DNA from: Xenorhabdus doucetiae
GTDB taxonomy: Bacteria > Pseudomonadota > Gammaproteobacteria > Enterobacterales > Enterobacteriaceae
Assembly: GCF_000968195.1 (NCBI RefSeq)
Contig: NZ_FO704550.1
Span: 992,001 to 1,056,000, forward strand
DNA length: 64,000 nucleotides
Direction of reading: 5' to 3'
Shown here: positions 53,534 through 63,116 of the stretch, in pieces
Position numbering within the stretch: the first letter of the stretch is position 1
Layout: each line of letters starts with the position of its first letter
Made by a program: the position numbers and the translations under genes
The notes under the pieces: generated by a model
Told to the model about the DNA's origin: nothing
The model's database searches: none
Seen by the model: the letters and a program-made list of their open reading frames with translations, nothing else

Positions 53534-54419
53534 GAGAATATTTCCTATAATTTCCCCCAAAGGGGGCGAAGGCAAATCGACCCATTCAGCCAATTTAGCC
53601 GGATTTCTTGCTGATGCCGGTTTACGCGTTCTCCTGATTGATGCTGATTATTCCCAACCCACGTCCAGCAGTATTTTTACCCTGAGCTATGAAGCACCCG
53701 CGGGTCTGTATGAATTGCTGATGCAGACCGTGGATCTGAACCAACCCGATCAGATCATTTCCCGCTCAACAATCAAAAACCTCGATATCATTGTCTCCAA
53801 TGATCCGGATGAACTCCTGCCGACAGCGATGCTGCACGCGCCCGATGGCCGTTTACGCCTGAAAAATATCTTGCAGCACCCTCTCTTTAGTCAGTACGGC
53901 GTCATTATTATCGACTCCAAGGGCGCAACCGGGATAATGACTGAGCTGGTTGTATTGAGTGCCACGCACAGTGTGCTGGGGATAATCAAACCGATCTTGC
54001 CTGATGTGCGTGAATTCCTGCGCGGCACGTTACGGATGTTGACCCGCCTTCGGTCATTTGAAAATTATGGCATCCGGTTGCCCTCTATTCAGATACTGGC
54101 AAACGGCATTGAAGGCACCAATCTGGATCGGGATACGCTCAATGAACTGACCGACATTATTGAACAGCAACGCTACGATACGTCGGCGTTAGGCGGCAGA
54201 CGCGTTTATCAGTTGTTGCAAACCCGCATTGACCTGCTGGATATCTACAAACTGGGACACGTTCGTGCCCAGCCCGTGCATCGCCTTGAATATAAAACCA
54301 ACCGAAAAAGCCCGGCTGCCGCGCAAACCATGCACAGTCTGGCCTGTGAACTGTTTCCCGAATGGACAGCGAAGTTTGATGCCGTATTGGCTAAACAACC
54401 GACGGGGGATGCGCAATGA
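53532..54419 (+). CDS. ICE ParA-family partition/maintenance ATPase
   Basis: The 295-residue protein has a deviant Walker A near the N-terminus (SPKGGEGKSTHSANLAGFLA) and the ParA LLIDADYSQPT segment. It is the first gene inside the tRNA-Phe attachment site of SPI-7/PFGI-1-type ICEs (Soj-like), where it helps keep the excised element. The start codon lies in an inverted repeat and there is little ribosome-binding site. Its stop overlaps the next gene's ATG (ATGA). Confidence 0.92.
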   Translation: MRIFPIISPKGGEGKSTHSANLAGFLADAGLRVLLIDADYSQPTSSSIFTLSYEAPAGLYELLMQTVDLNQPDQIISRSTIKNLDIIVSNDPDELLPTAMLHAPDGRLRLKNILQHPLFSQYGVIIIDSKGATGIMTELVVLSATHSVLGIIKPILPDVREFLRGTLRMLTRLRSFENYGIRLPSIQILANGIEGTNLDRDTLNELTDIIEQQRYDTSALGGRRVYQLLQTRIDLLDIYKLGHVRAQPVHRLEYKTNRKSPAAAQTMHSLACELFPEWTAKFDAVLAKQPTGDAQ

Positions 54420-54811
54420 ATGTTATCTGGCGTGCTGTCTGTTTTTGTTATGACAACATGGAATTACCGTTCACGGAGATCCAGGATGAGTGGGTCGTGT
54501 TTGTTGATGCGCCGGATCGTAAAACGGCACTGGCAAAATATCAGGCTTTGTTGCCGGTTATCTGGGATGTTTCTCCTGATAACGTAGAACATTTCAGCCC
54601 CCTCAATGAAGCGGAATTACTCAGCCGGGCACTGCGCCCCGATGCCCCGCATGATTTAGCCTTACTGGAATGTAGCCGGTATGCGGGAAAACCCCGGTAT
54701 TTAACCGCAGACGACGTCCTGTTCTGGGTCTCTTCGCCCCGTCTGCAACAGCGGTTAGTCAATGCACTGAATAGGGTCAGCAAGGAGGTCACTGATGGAT
54801 ATGGATCATGA
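54416..54811 (+). CDS. Hypothetical conserved ICE protein (131 residues)
   Basis: It overlaps parA by four bases and dnaB by 17. The sequence (MNVIWRAVCFCYDNMELPFT, EIQDEWVVFVDAPDRKTALA) shows no family I recognise; it is acidic, mixed alpha/beta and soluble. Such a small ORF between parA and dnaB is common in this ICE type, so a replication-accessory role is a guess. Confidence 0.65.
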   Translation: MNVIWRAVCFCYDNMELPFTEIQDEWVVFVDAPDRKTALAKYQALLPVIWDVSPDNVEHFSPLNEAELLSRALRPDAPHDLALLECSRYAGKPRYLTADDVLFWVSSPRLQQRLVNALNRVSKEVTDGYGS

Positions 54812-56171
54812 CTTTTTACAGGCGGTCAGCAAAGAGCAGCCCAGCTATTGCTATGCGGAAGTGTCGGTGATTGGCGGGCTGGTACTGGAGAATGATCGCT
54901 GGGATGACATTGTTCAGTTACTGGTACCTGAAGACTTTTTCTTTCCGGCTCACCGGATAATGTATCAGGCCATTGCTGAACTGACCGAAAAAAATACACC
55001 GTATGATCTGATCACCCTGACCGATATGCTGACCCAGCGTGGTCAGCTGGATAAAGCGGGCGGGTTTGCCTATGTGGCAGAGGTGTGTAAAAACACCCCC
55101 AGTGCTGCCAATATCATGGAATATGCCCGTATTGTGGCGGAGAAAAGTCAGCTGCGTCAGTTACTGGCACTGGGCAAAGCTATCAGTGCGGAGGTCTTTC
55201 AGCCTAATGCACAGGCAGCCACTATTGCCGAACAAGCTGAAAGCCAGCTGTTTAATCTGGCGGAAAAAGGCGCTGTCCGGCAGCATCAGGCAGTGACCCT
55301 GCTGCAAGGGGCGGACGCCCTGATTTCCCATCTGGAGCAAATACAGGGCAGAAACGGAATTACCGGTACGCCCACGGGATTTCATCAACTGGATGAAAAA
55401 ACCTGCGGTTTACAGCCCGGCGATTTGATTTTGCTGGCCGCCCGTCCTTCGATGGGCAAGACCGCGCTGGCTTTGGCCTGTTGTCTCGGCGCATTGCGGC
55501 ATCGTGCCGATGCGGTGGTGCAGATTTTCAGTCTGGAAATGCCAACCTCACAACTGATGCTGCGTCTGTCTGCGATGGAAGGCGGGGTTGCCTTAACGGC
55601 CCTGCGCAGCGGGATACTGGATGATGAACAGTGGGGACGGATTAGCCAGAGTCTGGATCAGTTTGCCCGGTGGGATCAGCGGCTGATAATTGATGATTGC
55701 AGTTACCAGACCCCCGCGCTATTGCGTGCCCGCGCCCGCCGTTACACCCGTCAATACGGTCAGCCCGCCCTGATTATGGTGGACTATCTCCAGTTGATGT
55801 GTGCGCCCGGACAGGAAAACCGCACACAGGAAATTGCCGAAATCTCCCGCAGCCTGAAAGCCTTGGGCAAAGAGCTGAATTGCCCGGTACTGGCGCTGTC
55901 CCAGCTTAACCGCCAGGTCGAAAACCGATCCGACAAACGCCCCAATAACGGGGACTTGCGCGATTCCGGGTCACTGGAGCAGGATGCTGATTTGATCCTG
56001 CATCTTTACCGCGACGAGGTCTATCACGCTGATACCCCGGACAGCGGTATCGCTGAAATCATTATCGGTAAACAGCGTCAGGGCCCGACGGGGACGGTGC
56101 GGGTGCGTTTTGACGGTCAGTATACCCGTTTTTCGGACTTATCAGCAGACACCTATGGCTACGGGAGTTAA
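54795..56171 (+). CDS. dnaB: Replicative DNA helicase (DnaB family) of the ICE
   Basis: The 458-residue protein has the DnaB N-terminal helical domain (YCYAEVSVIGGLVLENDRWD) and the RecA-like motor. Walker A is in AARPSMGKTALALACCL and the Walker B-like segment is ALIMVDYLQLM; LRDSGSLEQDADLILHLYRD follows. The ATG at 54795 has AAGGAGGTCACTG upstream. It unwinds ICE DNA during replication after excision. It is followed closely by parB. Confidence 0.94.
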   Translation: MDMDHDFLQAVSKEQPSYCYAEVSVIGGLVLENDRWDDIVQLLVPEDFFFPAHRIMYQAIAELTEKNTPYDLITLTDMLTQRGQLDKAGGFAYVAEVCKNTPSAANIMEYARIVAEKSQLRQLLALGKAISAEVFQPNAQAATIAEQAESQLFNLAEKGAVRQHQAVTLLQGADALISHLEQIQGRNGITGTPTGFHQLDEKTCGLQPGDLILLAARPSMGKTALALACCLGALRHRADAVVQIFSLEMPTSQLMLRLSAMEGGVALTALRSGILDDEQWGRISQSLDQFARWDQRLIIDDCSYQTPALLRARARRYTRQYGQPALIMVDYLQLMCAPGQENRTQEIAEISRSLKALGKELNCPVLALSQLNRQVENRSDKRPNNGDLRDSGSLEQDADLILHLYRDEVYHADTPDSGIAEIIIGKQRQGPTGTVRVRFDGQYTRFSDLSADTYGYGS

Positions 56172-56174
56172 GTG

Positions 56175-57758
56175 ATGGCACGGCAAAATCTCAATTTAGG
56201 CAATGCCCTGTTACAACAAGGTCGGCAGGCGACGGCCACCATCAATGACAGCCCGCCAATGGCAGAAATGCCGATGGTACTGACGTTGGATCAACTGCGC
56301 CCTAATCCGGATAACCCCCGTACCGGGCGTAACCCACGCTATGACGATATCAAGGCCTCGATAAAAGCCCGCGGTCTGGATACCGTGCCGAAAGTGACCC
56401 GTGACCCACAAGGCGAGGAAGCCTATATCTTCAGCGATGGCGGTAATACCCGCTACCAAATTCTGTCAGAATTGTGGCAGGAAACGGGCGATGAGCGTTT
56501 TTTCCGTATCCACTGCCTGTTTAAACCGTGGCCGGGGCGTTTGCAGTGTGTTATCGGGCATCTGGCCGAAAATGAACTGCGGGGGGAACTCAGCTTTATT
56601 GAAAAAGCGCAGGGTATCCGCAAGGCAAGGGAGATTTATGAAGAGCAGAAGCAGAAAAAAATCTCCCTGCGGGAATTGTCAGCGCTGTTGAGTCAGGCGG
56701 GTTTTCCTGTCAGCGACGGACACATCAGCCGGATGGAACATACCGTGAAGTACCTGTACCCGTGGATGCCTAACCTGCTGGAATCCGGGTTGGGTGCGCC
56801 ACAGATAAGACCCTTGCTGGCCTTGAGGCAGGATGCCGAGGCGGTCTGGCAACAGCATATCATCAGTATAAACCCGGAACCCGTCTGTACCTTTGGCGAC
56901 ATCTTCGGGACTTGTTGCCGCAAATTTGATGCTCAGGAATCCTGGTCGCTGGAGATGTTCCGGGATGAACTGATCGGCGATTTATTACAGGCACTGCCGC
57001 ACCCACAGCTGAATTACGACCGCTGGATGCTGGAACTCGATCCGAAGGAAAGTAACCGCAGGCAGCTCTTTGGTGAGCAGGTCACGGCATTTAAATATGT
57101 GCCGGTGCCAGAGAAATCTGAGACGGATAAGACGGAGCCGGTTCGATTGCAAAACAGGGAATCGAATCCCAGACGGATGTCTCAGCCTGCAACAGAGACA
57201 GTACCGGTGCCTGAAACCGTTATCTCATCATCTGATGAAGAACAATCGCCTGCTGTGTTTTCCAGCAAAAATCCGGTGATCCCGCCTTACCAGCCGGATA
57301 ACCCGCCTGAACCTGAGTTGCCTGTTCCTGAGGCAGAGTGCCTGCCTTTTGCCCAAACCGGTCTGGAACCGGTCAGTTCGGTCTGGGAAATTTCCCCGAT
57401 GCAGGACGATATCGAGCACCTGCAAGGCATGGCGTTTCGGCTGGCCTTTGAACTGGCGGAGGCCACGGGTTGTGAAAACGATGTGGTCTCTGCCCCGGAT
57501 GAATTATCAGCAGGATACCGGCTGACTGAACCTCAACATGCCCAACCTTTTGCGCTGTTGCTGCTGTCTCTGACCGGCGAAATTCCGCCGGAAACCTGTC
57601 CCCTGACGCTGACCGATATTCTGCTTGGCAGCGCCGTGCAGGGGGAAACGCCTTTACTGGATGATATTCAAACGGTGAAATTCTTACGTTTGATACGCCT
57701 TATCCGCCGCCTGCGCGAACTTCAGCGCCGGATGACCCCGGAGAATGTGATGACCTGA
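56175..57758 (+). CDS. ICE ParB-family protein (PFGI-1 class)
   Basis: About 527 residues. The ParB nuclease-like N-terminal domain reads MVLTLDQLRPNPDNPRTGRN, YDDIKASIKARGLD, FSDGGNTRYQILSELW. A helix-turn-helix-like centre follows (SLRELSALLSQAGFPVSDGH), then a long Pro/Glu-rich linker (residues about 310-400). I chose ATG 56175 with GGGAG upstream; GTG 56172 is possible. It acts with ParA in partition or as a DNA-binding regulator of the ICE. It lies directly after dnaB. Confidence 0.9.
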   Translation: MARQNLNLGNALLQQGRQATATINDSPPMAEMPMVLTLDQLRPNPDNPRTGRNPRYDDIKASIKARGLDTVPKVTRDPQGEEAYIFSDGGNTRYQILSELWQETGDERFFRIHCLFKPWPGRLQCVIGHLAENELRGELSFIEKAQGIRKAREIYEEQKQKKISLRELSALLSQAGFPVSDGHISRMEHTVKYLYPWMPNLLESGLGAPQIRPLLALRQDAEAVWQQHIISINPEPVCTFGDIFGTCCRKFDAQESWSLEMFRDELIGDLLQALPHPQLNYDRWMLELDPKESNRRQLFGEQVTAFKYVPVPEKSETDKTEPVRLQNRESNPRRMSQPATETVPVPETVISSSDEEQSPAVFSSKNPVIPPYQPDNPPEPELPVPEAECLPFAQTGLEPVSSVWEISPMQDDIEHLQGMAFRLAFELAEATGCENDVVSAPDELSAGYRLTEPQHAQPFALLLLSLTGEIPPETCPLTLTDILLGSAVQGETPLLDDIQTVKFLRLIRLIRRLRELQRRMTPENVMT

Positions 57759-57839
57759 TAACAGCGCGGGTTGAGGTGGTCTGTTTTTCCAATTTGTTCA
57801 CATCGTATTGATTGGCCTGATATTGGGAGGAAGCAGTGT

Positions 57840-58418
57840 ATGAATCATTTATCGCAAGCGACCAACAGCCTGCTGATGCAGCTGGTAATGGATTTGAAAA
57901 ACGGCTATATCCGCCGTTGTGAAGCATTGGGGCTGGCGCCTTCGGAAATGCAGATGTTGCAGAACCTGACCCTGGAGGATTTGCATTACCTGGGCAACAG
58001 CCCGGTGTCAGTACTGACCGTGCATATTCATCACAGCAACCTCGCCCGCATCCTGCATCAGGCGCGTCTTGAGCAGCAGCGGACACAGCGCATTGACCGG
58101 GCGCTGGGGCTGGGTGGCTCAATTGAAATGATGCGGTATTTTTTCGGCTTATCCAGTCTGGAAATCGCCGCCCGCCGGCGTATCGCGGGCATTGAAGTGC
58201 GAGCGGGGCGGGGGCTGGTGCTGACGGAAGCCGAAAACCGTGATTTATGGCAACGCTGGCAGGCGGCGGAGGTTACTGACGCAGACAGCGCGGCAGGGCT
58301 GGATATCATGATGGAGGTGGCGGAACAGAATGACGTCTCCTTAACCTCAGTCTGGAATGCAGTGAAAGAGTGGCAGCAATCCGCGTCACCGGGAATCGAA
58401 CCCGCTACAACGAAATAG
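57840..58418 (+). CDS. DUF2857-type ICE protein
   Basis: The 192-residue protein begins MNHLSQATNSLLMQLVMDLK after GGGAGGAAGCAGTGT; an earlier in-frame start at 57771 lacks a site. It has helical segments (ALGLAPSEMQMLQNLTLEDL) and an HTH-like region (MRYFFGLSSLEIAARRRIAG), matching DUF2857, a family found in the partition/replication cluster of these ICEs. It could be a flagellar-regulator-like (FlhC/D-like) DNA-binding protein, as the ICE activator is in related elements, but this is a guess. Confidence 0.75.
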   Translation: MNHLSQATNSLLMQLVMDLKNGYIRRCEALGLAPSEMQMLQNLTLEDLHYLGNSPVSVLTVHIHHSNLARILHQARLEQQRTQRIDRALGLGGSIEMMRYFFGLSSLEIAARRRIAGIEVRAGRGLVLTEAENRDLWQRWQAAEVTDADSAAGLDIMMEVAEQNDVSLTSVWNAVKEWQQSASPGIEPATTK

Positions 58419-58445
58419 CGGCATGGCAGGGAGAGGAAGGAAACA

Positions 58446-58703
58446 ATGTCAGGAAAACTCAGGGAAATTATGCCCGGCCTGCATGTACCGCTGACGGCAC
58501 CGCTGTCATTTTGCCGTAAGGCGCAACAGCAGGTGCGGCGGTATCAACGGGGCGAGCGTAATTACGTCAGGCTGAAAGAAAAAGGGACGGGGTACTTGAA
58601 AATTAATGTGGGGCTGTTCTGGCGACTGTTAAGTCGCGATGGCGGAAAATCCTGGGAACTGATGCACCATGAACGTTACAACAATGAAATCCGCAAATCA
58701 TAA
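58446..58703 (+). CDS. Small ICE protein, possibly ParE-like toxin fold
   Basis: An 85-residue basic protein (LSFCRKAQQQVRRYQRGERN, LKINVGLFWRLLSRDGGKSW, ELMHHERYNNEI). The GGKSWELMHHERYN tail loosely resembles ParE-like-toxin-domain proteins of phages and islands. No antitoxin-like gene is adjacent. A rather GGAAGGAAACA site precedes the ATG. Confidence 0.5.
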   Translation: MSGKLREIMPGLHVPLTAPLSFCRKAQQQVRRYQRGERNYVRLKEKGTGYLKINVGLFWRLLSRDGGKSWELMHHERYNNEIRKS

Positions 58704-58805
58704 AGTTTAAAGTGTTGTCATTCTGCATCCGGTTCAGGCATGGATACCGGGTGCAGCCCTGAGAATATTTTTTGAAGACTTAAACCTTGGAGATAAAGGA
58801 AGCCC

Positions 58806-60041
58806 ATGGATTTGCCCGCAGACAGTTTAATCGCCCACACCATTGCCAAAATGAAAACCCGTCTGGAAACGCGTGCGGACGGGGATGTTTCACAACTTCG
58901 CAGTGGCCTGCTGTTTATGGGCAATATTCAGGATGCGTATCCCCGGCGTTTATTGCTGGACAGCCGTCTGTCTCCGCTGGATAAAACGGGCTGGATGATG
59001 ATCCGCCTGTACGCGCAACAAAATGAAGGGGCGGTTTTCCCCAGTTATGACGAATTACAGGTGCTGCTGGCCTCGCCCTATAAAGGCAAGGCGTCTCGTG
59101 AAACCGTCAGCCGGGTGTTATTGATGTTGCGAATAACCGGCTGGCTGAGTTTATGCAAGCGTATCCGCGATGAGAACGGGCGGGTCAGGGGCAATATCTA
59201 TGCCCAGCACGATGAACCGCTGACCTGCCGCGATGCGGAAACCTTCGACCCCGGTTGGCTGGATACGGTGGCCGAAGCGTGTCGCAGTAAAAACAGAACT
59301 ATCAGCCAGACCGCCTGGGAGGTGCTGACAGAAATTAAAGCTGATCCGCTGATGCGCCATCGCCACAGTCATATCCGTTTACTGGAAGATCGTCTGGGGG
59401 TAGCGCAAACACCGCAGCAGGCAGTGATGCGACAGACGATAACAGCGTCATCCCCACAGCCGGCGATGCAAACTCAAACCGAACCCGGCAGGAAAATACC
59501 CGGTTCGGAAACCGAACTGAGTCGCCGAAAGTCGCAGCCTGAACTGAATTCGGAATCCGAACTCAGTCTAAAATCAACGAGTTATCGACAAACCACTAAA
59601 CCGAACTGTAACGTACGTTCTTTCACACAGAGTGTGAATAAAAAAACGTACGTAGATCAGCAAGCTGGCATTTCTCTGCCTGAAGGGCTTTGCAGGCAAC
59701 TGGAACCGGAAGATGTGGTGATGTTGACCCGTCAGTTGCAAGCGCTACCGACAGAACAGGGACAAGTGGTGATCATCAGTCTGGATAAAGCGTTAGCCGC
59801 AGGCAAAATCGATAATCCGGTTGGCTGGTTGCTGGCGATGATGAAGCGGGCACGGGAAGGAAAATTGTATGCGCAGCCGGGTGCGGCGGCGGCGGTTCTG
59901 CCTGTAAAAACACGACCAGTATTGGCGGAGGAAAATCACCGTCCGACGTCACCTGCCTCGCAGGCGCATGTCCGCAGTGTGGTAAAAGACATCCGTCAGA
60001 GACTGAATCTGGCAAAATATCACCGAGATGTCACCGGTTAA
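58806..60041 (+). CDS. STY4528-family pathogenicity-island replication protein
   Basis: The 411-residue protein has an N-terminal replication-protein-like part with a winged-helix feel (GWMMIRLYAQQNEGAVFPSY, ASRETVSRVLLMLRITGWLS), a low-complexity Ser/Gln/Pro middle (residues about 220-290) and a C-terminal helical region. This matches STY4528-type proteins of SPI-7 and similar ICEs. It probably supports autonomous replication of the excised element. AGATAAAGGAAGCCC precedes the ATG. Confidence 0.82.
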   Translation: MDLPADSLIAHTIAKMKTRLETRADGDVSQLRSGLLFMGNIQDAYPRRLLLDSRLSPLDKTGWMMIRLYAQQNEGAVFPSYDELQVLLASPYKGKASRETVSRVLLMLRITGWLSLCKRIRDENGRVRGNIYAQHDEPLTCRDAETFDPGWLDTVAEACRSKNRTISQTAWEVLTEIKADPLMRHRHSHIRLLEDRLGVAQTPQQAVMRQTITASSPQPAMQTQTEPGRKIPGSETELSRRKSQPELNSESELSLKSTSYRQTTKPNCNVRSFTQSVNKKTYVDQQAGISLPEGLCRQLEPEDVVMLTRQLQALPTEQGQVVIISLDKALAAGKIDNPVGWLLAMMKRAREGKLYAQPGAAAAVLPVKTRPVLAEENHRPTSPASQAHVRSVVKDIRQRLNLAKYHRDVTG

Positions 60042-60385
60042 AAAATGCGCTTTGCTGGCACTGCCAGCAGTGACTAAAAAACCACCTGTTTATGATGGGC
60101 TGGCTTCCCGTGGAACGACTGGCGGGTCAGGATAACATTGTGTTTTTCCCTTATTCCCGACGGCGTTCCGGTTAAGTCAGGCTGCATAAAGCTTAGGTTT
60201 TGTGTCTGTATAAATATTGAACGCTGCTGGCACTGCCAGCATTGCCTGAAAAACAATCAATTTTAACATCAGGTCAATCCAGTCGATTTTTCCTTTTGTC
60301 TCATAACTGATTATCCATTGAGTCGCAGACACCTTTGCCCTGATAGTCCCACAGACCTATCCAGGCCAAACAGGAGTCTTGGTTC
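60042..60385. other. 344-bp noncoding ICE segment with two copies of a palindrome
   Basis: TGCTGGCACTGCCAGCA occurs at 60053-60069 and 60225-60241, each followed by a similar A-rich stretch; no gene is seen between. The spacing and palindromes look like protein-binding sites or an origin (oriV-like) of the ICE. A degraded relative lies at 38633-38692. Confidence 0.55.
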
Positions 60386-61108
60386 ATGTCTGATTCTGAA
60401 GAAAAACTATCATCTCCGCCGCGTTTACGTGCCGGCGTATTAAAATCCGCTTTAACGATTGAACTGCATACTCACTATGCGATCCGGCTTTGGGAAGGGC
60501 GCAGACGGGAGGAGTTCAGCCATCCGCGTCAGTTTTCAGAGATTCTCGGTATGCCACAGGTGATCAAACGCGCCGGTAACATCAGTATCGATTCGGCCGC
60601 TGATAACCCTTATGCCGATGCCTGGCTGGTCAAACTGGAGCAGGCACTGGATGCTGCTTCCGAAAATCTTCAGCAGGGTATTGCCAGCTTGCAGGAAATT
60701 TTGACACTACCTGAACACATCACCTTATCCCCGGTTTCTTCCGTTGAACCGTTGAATATCGGTGTCTACAGCCATTCCCCTCTGGGCTATCGCTGTGTCT
60801 GGTTGCTGGTCGGTTTTGACCAACTGGCGATGAAAACCTTTCAGGCCTTTCATTACGGACTGATTTCACGCTCAGAGCGTGATGCGTCATTGCACAATGG
60901 CAGCCATGCCATCCGCCGGATTTACGGCATTGTGCGCTCTTACCGTTCACTGCCCGTTACCCGGCGTGATATTGAGGCAAAAACCCCAGCAGGCCTTGAG
61001 GCGATTAAACGGCTGGGTGAACCCCATACTGATATTCTGTCGGGTCAGTTGCGTTCAGCGTTCTCTCCACCGTTGCGTTCAGTTAAACAGGATGAAAGGA
61101 GGGCATGA
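60386..61108 (+). CDS. TIGR03761-family ICE protein
   Basis: The 240-residue protein (LRAGVLKSALTIELHTHYAI, RLWEGRRREEFSHPRQFSEI, VWLLVGFDQLAMKTFQAFHY) matches the TIGR03761 integrating-conjugative-element family found just before topB in PFGI-1-type ICEs. Its function is unknown; it is soluble and mainly helical. It ends one base before the topB ATG, so translational coupling is likely. Confidence 0.85.
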   Translation: MSDSEEKLSSPPRLRAGVLKSALTIELHTHYAIRLWEGRRREEFSHPRQFSEILGMPQVIKRAGNISIDSAADNPYADAWLVKLEQALDAASENLQQGIASLQEILTLPEHITLSPVSSVEPLNIGVYSHSPLGYRCVWLLVGFDQLAMKTFQAFHYGLISRSERDASLHNGSHAIRRIYGIVRSYRSLPVTRRDIEAKTPAGLEAIKRLGEPHTDILSGQLRSAFSPPLRSVKQDERRA

Positions 61109-61109
61109 G

Positions 61110-63116
61110 ATGCCGCTTTATCTGTGTGAGAAGCCCTCCCAGGCCAAAGATATTGCCAGAGTGCTGGGCGTGAAGCAGCGCGGGAAAGGGTATTTCTTTG
61201 GTGCCGGTATCACCGTCACCTGGGCGATTGGCCATTTACTGGAGATGGCCGCGCCGGAACATTATGGTGAGCAATTTGGTCCGCTGTGGCGCATGGAAGT
61301 CCTGCCGGTTTTGCCTGTGCAATGGCAATGGGCCGTGAAAAAAGAGACCGCCGACCAATTTGCGGTCATTAAACAGTTATTGAAACAGGCGGATGAGGTG
61401 ATTATTGCCACCGATGCCGATCGGGAAGGGGAAGTGATTGCCCGTGAATTGCTGGAGTATTGCCGTTTCACCGGACCGGTCAGGCGGCTCTGGCTGTCGG
61501 CATTGGATGACACCAGTATCCGGCAGGCCTTAGCGGCAATCTTACCGGGCGAGAAAACCGAACCGTTATATCAGGCCGGATTAGGGCGGGCACGGGCGGA
61601 CTGGTTAATGGGGATCAATCTGACCCGTCTGTATACCTTGAAAGCTCAGGCGCAAGGCTTTGGCGAGGTGCTGTCCATCGGGCGGGTACAGACACCGACG
61701 CTGGCACTGGTCGTGAACCGGGATAAAACCATTGCCCGTTTTGTGCCAACCCCCTACTGGCAGGTGGTTGCCGGGCTGGAAAAAGAGAACACCCGTTTTC
61801 AGGCCGGATGGCTGCCGGCGGCAGAGTATTGTGATGAAGAGAAACGCTGTATCCGGCAGGATGCGGCTCAGGCGGTGCTGCAACAGTGTCAGCAAGCGGC
61901 GCAGGCAACAGTCATCGAAGTGAGCAAAACACGGCAGAAAACCCCGCCGCCGCGTTGTTTTGATTTGGGCACGTTACAGCAGGTTGCTTCCCGGCTATGG
62001 GGCATGGGCGCCAGTCAGGTGCTGGCAATTGCCCAGTCCCTGTATGAGACCCATAAGGCTGCCACTTATCCGCGCACGGATTGCAGTTATCTGCCGACGT
62101 CCATGCAGGCCGATATCCCGGTGGTTCTGACAGCACTGGCACGCACTGATCCGGCCATGACGGTCATTATCAACCCATTGGATAAGCAATGCGTTTCCCG
62201 TGTCTGGAATGACAGCAAAATCACGGCCCACCATGCCATTATTCCTACCCGGCATGCCTTTGATATCACCCGGTTAACCGCTGATGAGTTAAAGGTTTAT
62301 CAGCTTATCCGCCAGTATTATCTGGCGCAATTTCTGCCGGCGCAGGAATCGGATGTGACCGAGGTGATGCTGGATATCGGCGGGCAACGGTTCCGGGTCA
62401 AAGGCCGGATCAATGTTATCACGGGCTGGCAGGCGCTGTTTGCCGATGAGACGGGAGAGCATCAAAAGGAAGAAGAGAAGGAGGCTGATTTACCGCTGCC
62501 GGCACTGGAGCAGGGAGACCGGTGTCAGGTGATTGACGCGAAAATCCGGTCACTGCAAACCAAACCGCCCGCCCCTTTTACCGAAGGGACATTGATTGCG
62601 GCGATGAAAAACGCCGCCAGTCTGGTCAGCGATCCGCAATTGAAGAAAGTCTTGCGGGAGAGTGCCGGACTGGGTACGGAAGCGACCCGTGCCAATATTA
62701 TGGACACTTTGTTTAAACGGCAACTGATTGAACGGAAAAAACAACAGATTCATTCGACCCCGCTGGCACAGGAACTGATTGCCGGGCTGCCGGATGTGCT
62801 GACCCATCCGGGGATGACCGCATTATGGGAGCAGTCCCTCGATGATATCGCGCAGGGCAACGCACAGCTGGCAGTTTTTATGCAAAAACAGGTGCAATGG
62901 CTTCAGCATCTGATTGAACGGGGCAAGGCACAACCGCTTCACCTGACCTTACCGAAAACGCCGGTTTGTCCGGTGTGCGGCAGTATGATGCAAAAACGGC
63001 AAGGAAAAATCTCGCCGTTCTGGGGCTGCGTTCATTATCCGGCCTGCAAGGGAACGCTGAATGCCAGGGCAGTGACGCAATCGCGCAGGGTCAGGCGGGG
63101 AAATCAGAAAGCGTGA
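61110..63116 (+). CDS. topB: DNA topoisomerase III of the ICE
   Basis: About 668 residues from the ATG at 61110 (MPLYLCEKPSQAKDIARVLG) with AAAGGAGGG upstream; the same frame runs into the previous gene but without a start. The Toprim acidic motif is VIIATDADREGEVIARELL; the active Tyr lies in ATYPRTDCSYL. A zinc finger ends the protein (CPVCGSMMQKRQGK, WGCVHYPACKG). It is a type IA topoisomerase that decatenates ICE DNA during replication or transfer. Confidence 0.95.
   Translation: MPLYLCEKPSQAKDIARVLGVKQRGKGYFFGAGITVTWAIGHLLEMAAPEHYGEQFGPLWRMEVLPVLPVQWQWAVKKETADQFAVIKQLLKQADEVIIATDADREGEVIARELLEYCRFTGPVRRLWLSALDDTSIRQALAAILPGEKTEPLYQAGLGRARADWLMGINLTRLYTLKAQAQGFGEVLSIGRVQTPTLALVVNRDKTIARFVPTPYWQVVAGLEKENTRFQAGWLPAAEYCDEEKRCIRQDAAQAVLQQCQQAAQATVIEVSKTRQKTPPPRCFDLGTLQQVASRLWGMGASQVLAIAQSLYETHKAATYPRTDCSYLPTSMQADIPVVLTALARTDPAMTVIINPLDKQCVSRVWNDSKITAHHAIIPTRHAFDITRLTADELKVYQLIRQYYLAQFLPAQESDVTEVMLDIGGQRFRVKGRINVITGWQALFADETGEHQKEEEKEADLPLPALEQGDRCQVIDAKIRSLQTKPPAPFTEGTLIAAMKNAASLVSDPQLKKVLRESAGLGTEATRANIMDTLFKRQLIERKKQQIHSTPLAQELIAGLPDVLTHPGMTALWEQSLDDIAQGNAQLAVFMQKQVQWLQHLIERGKAQPLHLTLPKTPVCPVCGSMMQKRQGKISPFWGCVHYPACKGTLNARAVTQSRRVRRGNQKA

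Noticed and set aside
60879..61109. N-terminal extension of TopB
   Set aside because: The frame runs through the TIGR03761 gene; the family start is MPLYLCEKPSQ at 61110 with a good ribosome-binding site.
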